From NCBI GenBank assembly GCA_914767715.1, contig OU612073.1, positions 7,874,001 to 7,938,000 of the forward strand: a stretch of 64,000 bases of DNA. Direction: 5' to 3'. The notes under the pieces were generated by a model. The model ran no database searches and was not told the DNA's origin. It worked only from the letters and a program-made list of their open reading frames with translations. The position numbers and the translations under genes were made by a program. The DNA is from Membranipora membranacea. Taxonomy: Eukaryota > Bryozoa > Gymnolaemata > Cheilostomatida > Membraniporidae. Of the stretch, positions 1 to 12,300 are shown in pieces (positions within the stretch are counted from its first letter, which is position 1; the number at the start of each line of letters is the position of its first letter).

Positions 1-292
1 GTATCGTTGATTACACTGTACACTAAGAGTGTGTAAGCCTACTTCATGGTTAAGTTGGTTAGCAATGCAGGTGGTGTGTTGTTGGTATCTGTATTGGAAT
101 TTGGACACTATGGGATGAGCTCTTTTCTGGGATTTGATACAGTTGCAGTATTATCCAAGCTCTGACATTGAAATGATTTAATGCTTGTGACCTGTTAAAA
201 AGTTTACTCGGCAGCATAAATTGACAACTTCTAAAACTGTTTCTTGTATTTTTCTAGTATTCTTTCAAATTGATATTCTTGTGCATTTTTAG
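1..292 (+). other. ARID1 upstream intron or 5' flank
   Basis: No coding exon is seen here. The stretch ends in a pyrimidine-rich tract and AG at 291-292, which reads as a splice acceptor for the exon holding the ARID1 start codon. That implies at least one 5' untranslated exon to the left of the window. Confidence 0.5.
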
Positions 293-369
293 GTAAATAG
301 CTCCACTCTAGTACCTCCATTAGCAAGCATCAAGCAAATGAGTTGCTTGGAGAGAATTTGACGCTGGTT

Positions 370-3300
370 ATGGTCATGGAACCAAATCAACCGACGGATG
401 GAAGCCAAATACAACAACCAAACAGCTCTTTACCCCAGCCTGGAGGCAATAACCAACAAATGAAAATGGACTCTCAGCCACCGCCAGAAGCTGGAAATAT
501 GCAGCCTCGTGCATTTCCTCCAATGTCCTACCCTGAGGGTGGAGGAATGATGCCGCCAAGTTCGAATGCTGACCAAGCACAATATTCACAGTCTCCAATG
601 ATGCAGCAACATCAAGGAAATGCGGCAGCATCGACGCCGCAATCGACTGCCACTCCTACTCTCAATCAGTTATTGACTCAGAACCCAGGTACACCTCGCT
701 ACCCTGGTCAGCCAGGATACGGAGGTAGTGGAGAGTTCCCTGGCAGCGGAAATCCTGGTCAGCAGGCTCCACAGAATATGTATGATGGCTGGAACAACCA
801 GCCTCAGCAGAATGCTAGCAACCCCGCAGCAATGTATCCTGGACACATGGGGCAGATGAGACCGGGTATTCCACCCAACAGGGCAATGGTACCGCCGGGC
901 ATGCAGGTAAGTAAACTGACACTAATGCCAAGGTGCTTGGTCATTCTGACAGCCACTGATTGACTTGTGTTCAATTTGATGGTTATTGTTGATGCAGCCA
1001 GCCTTTCACAATAATAGGGGATTTCCTTACCAATGCAATCTAAGGGTTCGCTAATAATTAAGCACGTGTTCTGACAATGTTTACATTAATACTCTCTCAT
1101 GTTTTTAAGCTGCTGAGCGTCTCGGCTTGTTATTGTATTATTCAACTGTTATTTGTTGAGAGGAGATTCCCCACATCGCAAGTGTAATCTAAAAATAGAA
1201 AACATGATTTCCCTATTTCTTGTAGTGATGAATGGTACGGTTACACTTATTCCTTGATTTATAAAAGTTCATTGTTGTTTCTGTTAATTTCTAATTTTTA
1301 ACCAATGAAGTTCTTTTTTTTTACATTTATGAGGGATGGCAGATTTGACTTGTCACGATTAGCTTCTGTGTGACACAAACAGTTTTTTGTCTTATTTTTG
1401 GATTTTCCAAGATCCAAGCATGATGAGTATATCAACTTTTTCTTACATCAGATGCCTGCCGGCGGTCCCCCTACTGGTGGAATGTATGATCGACCAGATC
1501 AAGCAATGCCACCTAACTATCGGCAGCCCGGTGGAGGCCAGTATGGTATGGTTCCAGGTGGCCCAGGCTATAGAATGATGGGGCCAAACCAACACGGCAG
1601 CTACCCACAGGCTTCTATGAACCCAGCAGCAGCGGTAAGAATCATATTATGAAAGATGATTGAAATGTAAATTCCAAGTTTGTTGGTGATGAAGCAGCCC
1701 TTGCAGTGCCATTTTTTGACAGTCTAGTTTTACATTGCAAACATTTATTTTCAGCCAAAAAAGGGAACTTTCCTTCATATTATGTTTTATCAACTTGTAG
1801 GACTCGGCACAGGCTAATGCAAACGACGGATCTGAGGGGAGTGATATGCAGCATGTGAACCCTGCTCAGATGAGGTCCCGACATCCAATGATGGGTAAGC
1901 CCAAAAACTCTCTGTGCTCGATAGATAGAATGTTACAAAAAAACAGTAATAATATGACGTGATTCAGGACATCAATTTTGCAGTCTTCCTCATGGGGAAA
2001 TCCTTACACGTCTTAAAAGCATAGATCTAAAAGCTTCAAGGAGTAGAAGTCCAGTGCATGTGTGTAAAACGGGTGCTTCCCTCAGGATTAATGGGAATTG
2101 TGTTGTTTCATTGAGGTCGCCAAACTCTCACTTGGGATTTATCGCTGATGGAAGTTGCTTCTTCTGATCAGGGCTGGTAGCGACTTAAGCTGATTGCTTT
2201 GCACCCGGTGACCTTTTGGAAGCTTGCACAATGCAGCTCTTAGCAAACAACTTTTCAATGGCCTGGCATATAATTATATCACTTTGAATATTGAGCCAGT
2301 CATTTTATATTATTGGCACCGTAAGCTAATAGTGGCCTTGGGTGATGTCATAACGTGGAGACTGAATGTCTAGATGTAGGTGTTTGTTACTGGGGCTTTC
2401 CCCAGGAATGTGGCACTACACTACAGCTAGCCTCTAACAGCCTAATCTATTAATAGCCTACAGTAATCTCACAGTCTTATCTCACGACAGCCTATTGATG
2501 CGGCAATTTTCTTTTATTCTTCCCTTTGGGTCAGAATTAACTAGTCAACAGACTATGGACAGAGCACTGAGCTATAAATAACTGGTGTTCAACTGGTTTT
2601 ATGAATGGATAATAGGGAGCCAGTGGTGTTATTATTGTCCGTGATTTCATTTTGCTGGCTAGTCTTGCGAGTGTAATTAATTTACATGTGAAACAAAAAG
2701 TCAATAAACTGGACTTTTGTTGGTGTTAGAGTAGAGAGGAATTCCCTTGCCAAGGAATGCTCCTCCAGTTACTATGACTGATTTATTTTTACAATGGATA
2801 GACCGCTCTATTTATAAATAGTGTTTACATTGGACTGAGATTGTGTTGAGATAAAATGGGATGATGGCCACAATCAACCTATCCTTTCACAGTTAACATC
2901 ACGATGCTAAGCTCAACTCAGCATTTGGGTTAGGTGTGAATTCCTGAGTTGCCTTCCTTGTTCTTGCATAGAAAATACTAGAAGCGTGTGTCTACAAAAG
3001 CTATATATAGGCAGCATCAATGATATTAAATTGAGTTCCTCAAAAATAGTCACACTTATTTTAGATCATCAAAAGTTGTTACGATTTTTGGTATTGAGCT
3101 TGAATTCCAGGTGTTCGTGAAAATATATTTGTTCATGTTTAATCTGAACAGAAAAAAAACCCCATATCTCGTTTTGGTGTGTGCTGTAATGTTATGTTTC
3201 AATGTTTACAGGCCCTAGTAGGATGATGGGTCCTCCTCGAGTACCCGGGACGCACCCGATGGATCCCAGCGGTAACCCTATGATGCCACCACCTAATCAA

Positions 3301-6300
3301 AATCAATCATATCCCAGCATGCATCCTTACAGTGGCGGTCAGCCTTACAGAAATCAACAGATGCCTCCTTATGGTAACTACCAAAATAATCCGGTGAGTT
3401 TAGCTACCTTTATTAATGGAGTATCTTGTGAGAAAAACAGAAGCCACACCTTTTTTAAGTATAATGTGTGATTAAACTGCTTGTGAGTCTTCCATGTGGC
3501 CAACAAGCACTGAAATCAACATGTGCTTCCGTATAATTGATACCAAAATAGTATGGTGAGTTTAGATAACTTGTCAACGGTGTAGGATGTGAGAAAAATA
3601 GAAGCCACACCAAGTGTGATGTTTTATCTGAAAGTTTTCCATGCGGATGGATTTGCACTCCTACGCGTGACACACGGCAAGCGTTGTTATCACATTGTTC
3701 TGAAAAGAATCCAATATACAGCAAAAGAAATTCAAGGTGTTTTCTATCTGGTAAGTAAGTATGGCTCTGAATCTTGGAGAGTCACTATCAAATTGGATCT
3801 AGAACCTTTTTATGTGATTTTTTCTTTGCTTTCTTTTCAGATGAACCGAATGCCAGGCCAGGCAAACTTTCCACAAGGACCAATGAACCAGCAGCCCATG
3901 TCACCTCAAGTAAACGGCCCACAGCATAAAGCCATGCCGCCCTCACCTGGGCAAGCAATGAACCAGTCATCCCCTGGTGTTAGAGGACTTTCACCTGCCC
4001 CTAATCAATCAAATAACCTAGTGCCCTCACCAGCCCCATCCACAGGGCATGCCAAAGCCATGTCACCCTGTCCAAGTCCAGCTCAGAGCTCACACAGAAG
4101 CCTGCCTCCCTCCCCATCACCCTCACAACAGAACATGAACTCACCGAGACCGGGTCTGTCTCCCAGGCCGGAGTCGGTGGCCTCGCCGCGTACTGACATA
4201 CAGAAACCGCCTGGGTCACATTTAGAGCAGCAGAGAAGTTCTATTATACCGTCTGCCTCACTACCTCAAACTAACGCGCCAGCTGTCGCTCAGATCTCCT
4301 CACAACCCTCGCTGTCACAAGCGGCAGCAGTCACACAGCAGATGAATCCAACCGCCATCTCATCACTGCCAAACGCTGTCAACAATCCACAGATGGCAGC
4401 AATGCAGCATGGCCAACCTCTCCCCCCTAATCAGCAACCAGGACAAATGCCCATGCATACCGCAGGCTCACATCAAGGTATGCCCAACAGTATGAACTCT
4501 CAGAGTATTAATCAGCCTGGTATGGCCGTCGGTCCCCCTAGTCAGCAGCCTGGTATGCCCGCACAGATGGGACAACCAGGTATACCTCCCCAACAGCCTG
4601 GTATGATGCCTCAGCCTAGAATGTTTCCTCCAGGTCATGTACCGAACTCTAATCAACAAATGGGTGGACCTCCCAATCAGCAACAGATGACCATGGGTAA
4701 GTTGGACCTGCCTAAAATCGTGAATTGACTTGGCAGTGTTTTACTGGCAGACGGAGAAATACAGCTCGCTAATATAGGTACATTGCTGATTGAGTCTCTT
4801 TCCACATTTCATTGAGTAAAAGATGTTCATTCATTTAAATGTTGAACACTGTAAAACCTTGTGTATTTCTTGTGTGATTGTGTGGTTCGACATCAGTGGT
4901 TTACTGATTTCCAAATAGAACTGGCATAAATGTTCTAAAAATTGCTGCCTCATCGGTTCTGGTCCGAGTCTGATAGTGGGTAAATGACTGAATGAATGCT
5001 CTGATGGTTTACAGGTAACGGAATGCCAACAGGGTATCAGCAGAGAATGCCCGGCCCTGGACAGCCTCCACATTTTCAGCAGCAGAATCGCATGCCAGGA
5101 CCATACCCAGGAGGACAATTCCCGCCTCACAACCAGCAAGGCTTCCCACAAAACAATCAAGGTATGATATCGGCCTATAATCCACATGGTTTGGGTGTCA
5201 TTTTGCAACGTTTTATTGCCCCAATCCCATCAAACTGACATAAAAATCATTAGTTTTGGGTACTTCAGTGGAGTTAACTGTCCATTGTAAGGGATGATGA
5301 TTTGCCTTGTCGTCCTGCTGTGATTCGACGTTTTCCCGCTCCCAGAAGTCCCACTATATCCGACCGGTCAAACTATTACCTTTCTAAAAATTTGTATTTC
5401 AATACCTTTTTTACTATGTAAAATTAAAAAACTCGAGGCGCCTGTCGGCAAACCTTGATTTGCTAGGAATTGAAGTAAATGATATGGTGTAAGCTTTGCT
5501 CATTTGACCAGTTTTAATTGTGGCGCCTTGTTGTCAAAGCTCTTGGAGTTGTTTGCTTTTAACAACACAGGGTCTAGACCAGCAGATGTTCAACATTTCA
5601 TACAATCGCAAGCATGGCTATTGTTGCCACTCTGCCGCTCCTGAATGCTAAAGAAAACTTAGCCAATTTTCTTTCGATACTTGTGGCTAATTTTCATGCG
5701 AATGCGTTTCTTTGTCTGCTTTAACAGCACTGCAGGGTCCAATAACATGAATATCTAAGTCTACATTGAAATCCCATGCCTATTCGTTGTTGTTTTGAAC
5801 TCTATTCAAAGTGTACATAATGCGCTGTGGAAATCTAGTTTGACTACATTGATTCATGCTTGGGTTTATAGGCAGGCAATCAGGCAGGCGAGCTTGCATT
5901 GTGTGTGTATAACTTAACTAGAACTAGATATAGCAGCCTAACAATGAACATGAACGCACTGGGCTAAGCAGGCTATTGGGTGTGTATTGACATTAGCTAT
6001 GCTATTGAATTGATGATAAGTTGTGGCCTATGCGCTCTATATGTTTAGCTGATATAGAATGCTCGTTGGTTATAAAAGCTCTCACACAAAGCTAGCATTT
6101 ACAAAGATCGTTCAAAGGTTTAGCTAAGTATAATACTTGCTGGTTAACGATTGGCATATCTTGATTGAATAGCGCAAGTTCATAGAGGCTATTACTGCCT
6201 GATGTGGTATAGTTTGAATAACAACTGGTATTGCAATCTACTGTAATTACAGGAATTATCGCCCTGTCATCACAAGATTGCCTGTGGGCCAGCCTGCGAA

Positions 6301-9300
6301 TGGTTACTGTTAATCGTCAGCTAATTTCTTCTTTATTGGGTTTGGTGTAAAGAACGAAGTTATGAATAGAATAAATACGAAAAGTTGTTTTTAGGCGGAA
6401 AAATATCAAGCTTTTAAATGGGAATTTTCCATGCTGGCTATAATGGAAGTTGTACGGGTCGGTAATGCTATGAAGATGATAAATTATACAGCGGCTCTGA
6501 TGATAGGGCCTGTCACAATTGCCATGGGTACTAACTATACTAACACAGCTAAATGTAGTACTTCATCATTGCCGAGTTATATACTGGCACAAACTGATCT
6601 GTAAACTGATGATCACAAGGTGCAATGAAGCGACGCGGCAAAATATCACATCTCTCATCTAGCCTACTTCTCACAGCCAAGCTAAGCTACATCATAACGT
6701 GTAACCATCGCAGGCTCTATTAGACAACTGCCAGCCCTCAGCCATCTTTGCCTGCCTATCTAGCATTTATAATGATGGCAGAGAATCTTGCTTCATGCCC
6801 TGCAGTGCGGAGCCTTTTGGAGAAGGCGAGTCTAAATACCAAATGACACTGCCGCTAGACGCGATGCGCTCGCATGCCATGTGATGAGAATGAGATATTG
6901 TCCTCGGACGTTTCATGGCTAGATAATCAAGCTACTCTTGTATCAGATCATTATTTTTAGCCTCAGATTCTCAATAATTAGTACATGCCCACTTCACCTG
7001 TCTATTCTGATAAATCCAGGGCATTATTTCACCCACGAACAATCGCAGACAGATAATAATCGTTGTCCGATACATATGTAGGACTCGCGGATATAAAATA
7101 CCCACATTCCAAAAGAAAATTAGAAACAAATTACAAAAGTTCCATATCATTATTATTATCCCGCATTTTTCAACAAACAAGCTGTCCTCTCTGAGAACCA
7201 TTCTCGTTCTCTTCCCTTCTCAGTGTATATCGCCAGGAATGGAGACATAGCCGTTGTAAGCTTCTAGGTAGTGAAATCTTTGAACACTGCCATGCCATAT
7301 CAAGTATATTGTCTCCTTTTTTTTTGCTAGGTGCTGGAGGGATGTTTCCAATAAAGAATACATCTAACAGCGTGACACCGAATGCCGTGAGGTCACCGCT
7401 GTCTGCCGCTCAGTCACCCGCTGCCGTAGGGTCACCTCATGGCTCGGAGGGCAGCACCTCCCGTAGAGCCAGTGGACGGAAAGACTCTTCATCCTCAAAA
7501 ACAAAAGCCAATGTGAGTATAGAGAGCGCCGTGTGATGACCTTTGTATGATCGAGCGATGATTCGTCCTGGTTTATTTCTAAGCTATGCATGACCCTTGG
7601 TTGGCAAAATAAGGTTTTGTCTATGTTCAGCCTAGTTTGCAGCACTGTGGGGCTCTAATAGCTTTGGGATCATGCTAGGGCTGTGAGGTGATAATTTTCC
7701 GTACCTCCTTGTCAAACTAATCTAGAATATATCACGATAGACCTCTTTTTCGTGTTTCAGAGTTGCACTATTACTTTACTTTTTGGTATAGGAATTACGC
7801 CATTGTTCTGTTCACATATTTAGTACCACAAAATAGACACCAGGTCTGCTTGTTCAGTGAAAATCGTGTTTATTTTTAATGAAATGAAAAGTTGCCTTTC
7901 CTCTTTCCTGTGTTACGTAGAATTCTGTGACCAGCAGATCACAGTGGTGTTTGGGAATGTCATAACCGCAATGTGATTATAATGGTTGATGCCCTTTGGC
8001 TCAACACATTGACTGGTCATTTACTCCGAAATTGGACTGAGTAATCCTAAACAAAGTAATCATATCGTTTTGTTGGCTCCGTGAATGATTTTGTGGTCGG
8101 TAACCCCACGAAATTCTATTTCAAGGCAAACGAAAAATTAGCTGAAGTGATGGCCGTGTGAAAATGAATGGCTCATCTAAAATGCTCTGAAGATGGAATA
8201 GTGGTATTTGTTGACTCTAAGCAAAAGCTGCATGGGGCACATACACTTTATTATGTAATGGTATATTATCATATCCATAACGTACCATTGTATTTACAGA
8301 AGCCTGTCCCTCCCAACACGATACATGGCACCAGCATGGATGTTTTCAATAAGCAACTTGAGCTCGGACCAGAACCAATGAGGCGGCAATTCTTAGAACA
8401 TTTATGCCAGTTCTATTTGGAAACCAGCAAACCACTGATGTCTAACCCCACGATAGGCAAAAATCCATTTGATCTCTATAAGGTTTACGCTCTCGTCAAG
8501 GAAAAAGGCGGCTTTCAGGAGGTATATATCCAGTGGATTTGTATGTGAAGTTGTTTTTGCTCCTATCGTTAGTGAGAACTTATAAATATCGGTCTTGCGC
8601 TCAACATGCTTCTACTTAAATCCTGTTCAATTGGTTCCAATGGAATCAAACATTTTTTATTTTTTTTATTCTTAGACAGATATTTTGACCGAATTTAAAT
8701 TTAGATTTTTTATCACGCCATTCTAATTGTTCATGTTTCTAGTAAAATTGCATGTAAGAAGTGAGCTTGGTTTACGTATCAGAAGATATTATAAAGAAGG
8801 ATTTAGTTGGTAGCACAAATACTATGCCTGACTCTTCATTTTTTTCCAATTTTCTAACTTTTAATGTTATCTTTATCTCTAGACTTGTAAGAAAAAAATG
8901 TGGAAGCAGGTAGGCACTGCCAGCTCTAGTTCAACAGCAGCTAACGCGGCATATACACTGAAGAAAGCTTATACTAAGTACCTGCTGAATTATGAGTGTC
9001 GGTTTGATAGAGGTGGGATAGACCCTCAGGTGGTGCTGAGCGCTGTCGATACCAAGAAAGATCGAAACAGGAATGCCCCTTCTCCCGGTATGTACTCTCT
9101 CAGTCATTTTATAATTTATTTTTTATCGGTTAATGACAGTAGCGGTATGTCAATAGTTCACTTTGATTTCTGTGGGACGGCGGTTGTGGTTTGATAAAGT
9201 GTGTGTATTTTGAAACTGTAGGCTAAACCAGATTAATGACTTAATCTATGCAAGCAGTTGATCTATGTTACAATGAGAAGTGTGACGTAGAAGGGATAGA

Positions 9301-12300
9301 TTCTAATATTAGGTAAACCCAGGAATTCGTATCTTGTAATACTATTTTGCCATTGAACAGTTGGGAGTATGGGAGTGAAAGAAATTCAGCATGCAATTTA
9401 TTTCCACTTTATTTTATGAAATTTTGACTAGGTCAATTAAAACTATATTGTTGTTAAAAATGTTTGTGTAGTTAACACAGTTTTTTTAATAGTCGTTGCT
9501 TTTGGTTTGCATCCCAAAACATCTAGATTGCTTTATTTACACTCTGTTTTATATTTTAGGTTCATCTAGTAATTCACAGGAAGCCACAATGCGTGGAGGC
9601 TACCCTGACTATAATAACATGGCCGGTGTGCCACACGGGCACCCTCATATGAGAATGGGCTCCCAATTCCATCCTGGCGCCGATCCAAACATGCCTCCCC
9701 ATCAGCAGCAGGTAGATAAAATTACATAACACATGTTAAATTGTTACCCTTTATTTATTTGTAACACAAAATAATAGGCTAATCATCTTAGCATATCTAA
9801 TGCAGGAAACTCTCTTTGCTTTGTTGATATATAAAATAACTTTCTCATACAGTTATCTTCTTTATGCGATAGAGATTTTGGAATGATAACTCCAAAAATG
9901 GTACAACAAAACAACCGATTAAAAGTAGCACAGAAAGACCTTATTACAGTCGCTATAAAGTCAACTCGCAAATGAAGCCTTCATCTGAAGTCGCTGTTCT
10001 TGAAACAGAATTTTTTATGGAGTTCTTTGCAGTGCAATCTGATTAAAAACTTTATATTTAGTTCTTATTTTTTGGGCTGTATATTGATATTGAGAAATAA
10101 ATGACGAAAACTTATTAATTAGAATGTCATCCCCATTAAACTTAAAAGAGCCATAATAAATTTTGTAAATTTTCAGGGAGACTACATGAACTATAATAAC
10201 ATGGGAGGGCCACCGCAGGCAGGTATGCCTAATGGTCACCATCATATGCAAGGTGGCATGGGAGGCACTGATGATCAAAATATGATGCCCAATAGAAGCG
10301 ATCAAAACCCAGATGCATTCCGACAGCAACAAATGGGCGGCCAGTTCAATAATCAACAGCAGATGGGGTAAGATATTCCTTCCAAGCTAGTCTCCCTTTT
10401 TTGTTCTGTCATAATTTGTTGCTAGTTTTGTTGAGTTAATAAGGCAGTTGCTTTTGTTTGTTTTTGTATTTTATCCTAATTCTGAACACTGAATAGTTTT
10501 TGCATGATCAAATTTACTCAAGTGACCAACATTTTGTTGTGTTTTTACTGCAGTGGTTGAGTTGACATAGTTTTGATTGTGACTCAATAGTACACAAGAA
10601 TTCCATTGTGTATGACGCAACAGCATAGCGCTAAGTTGTAATTTGCTCACCAGACAAGTTGTAGGTGTGCATTAGATTAGTCATTCAGTGGGATTGTGTT
10701 TTTTTACAAGCATTCCACAACAATGTATGACAGATCACGTTATGTAGCATGGTTTCACACTAACTATTACAGTGCCCCTGGATATCCGGCTAGGCACCCG
10801 TATTATGGACCAAGAATGCCTGGCCCACAGCGGCCGCCATTTAGTCAACATCAGCAAGGTTTGCCTGGACAACAGCATCCTGGTAGCAATGGATCTCCGA
10901 TGATGCCTCAACCAAATTCAGCTTCAGGTCCAGGATTTGGTTTCTCTAGACCTACACCTGGGTAAGTGCATCTTTATTGAGTTATTCACCTCCATTTTAT
11001 AGCATATTGCCAAGCTCTCAGTTCAAGTGTTCTTTCATTCACAGGGTGATAAATGGTTGCACTAGTTAAACCTGTGTTGGCTTGTCTACACACTAAGAAT
11101 CAATTTACATATCAATGGTGACTAATGCTAACAAATTGTTGAGATCATTTCCTTGTGAAATATCATGTTCTATGCTCATTAGTTTCCCATTTTTATCAGG
11201 TACCAAAACAGCCAAACAGGACCAACTAATACTGGTTCAGGCACAGATTACCCTGCTGGCTATTACCCAAGACCGTCACTAGCTGGCACTGCCTCATCTC
11301 AGTACAATCCTATGAAGAGTAGTATGGGCCCTGGTGGAGTGCCAGGCAGTGCTAACAGCGGAATACCAACTGCCTCTACGCCCAGCGGTCCTCCAATGGG
11401 AAGATTTGGTCCAAGACCTGGATATCCGCCGAACACTCCTAGAGGTGCCCTCAGTGCTATGCTGTCTAACTCTGCTGGTTCAAACTCATCCAATGCAGGT
11501 AAAATATAGTGATCTCACTCCCCTGGGACTGTGTGCTTGAATACTAGCCATCAAATTTGTAATTATAATCAGATGAGGCAGGTAGCATTTATACACATCA
11601 CATGATCTTGATCCAAATAAACATTTTGTGATTTTGGAAGTGTTAATATTGTTTCCCTTCGCATACAAACGCATCAATGTTTCAATGTTTCATTATTGAG
11701 ACCGAGGGACGATGAAGACTGTCACCTGTGTGTTTCCACTCCAATTTAGCATGCATTACTGTTATTGTTGTTTAGAAGTCCCTCATCTGCAGAATCAGGC
11801 ACCATTGCCTGGATCATTCACCGAGTCGTTGGCATGGGGTAGTGAGGGGTCACTTGAAATGCCTCCCCCACCCCTGCCCGTCTCAGTTGGTGAGCCATCA
11901 TCCAAATCCAGCCATACTACGGGTAAAGTCCTCCACAAACTAAACACTCTATATTATATTGACATAGGTGTACTCCTAGCTTGTAGGCATTATGCAGAGC
12001 GTCACTAGAAGGGTGTTTCTGGTGAAGTGTAAACCAAAACATCAATTTAGTGGCATCTTATTATTAGCCTATAGATCAGTTGGGTTTTTTACTGTGGCAT
12101 TGATTGCCTGCCCCTATTTGGTGTTGTGGTATCAATAGTTTGTCGTTGTGACCATTGCTAACCAGTTTTCTTTGGAATGCTGTTTTCTCCATTCTGCGTC
12201 ATTTTGTTTGACGGCGTCGATGTGTACCAATGCACTAACAGTCATCTTAATCATAAGATTCATTTCTGCAAGAATGATAGAAATGCACAGCATGTCCTGA

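Noticed and set aside
3589-3840. Open frame running from intron 4 straight into ARID1 exon 5
   Set aside because: The acceptor TTTCTTTTCAG at 3840 is strong, phases match from exon 4, and the translated intron part has none of the Pro/Gln/Met character of the neighbours. It is treated as a chance open intron.
4831-5208. Minus-strand ORF of 125 codons read as a separate ARID gene
   Set aside because: Only 92 bases match the ARID exon; the rest is antisense to ARID1 exon 6 and intron sequence, with no other domain part.
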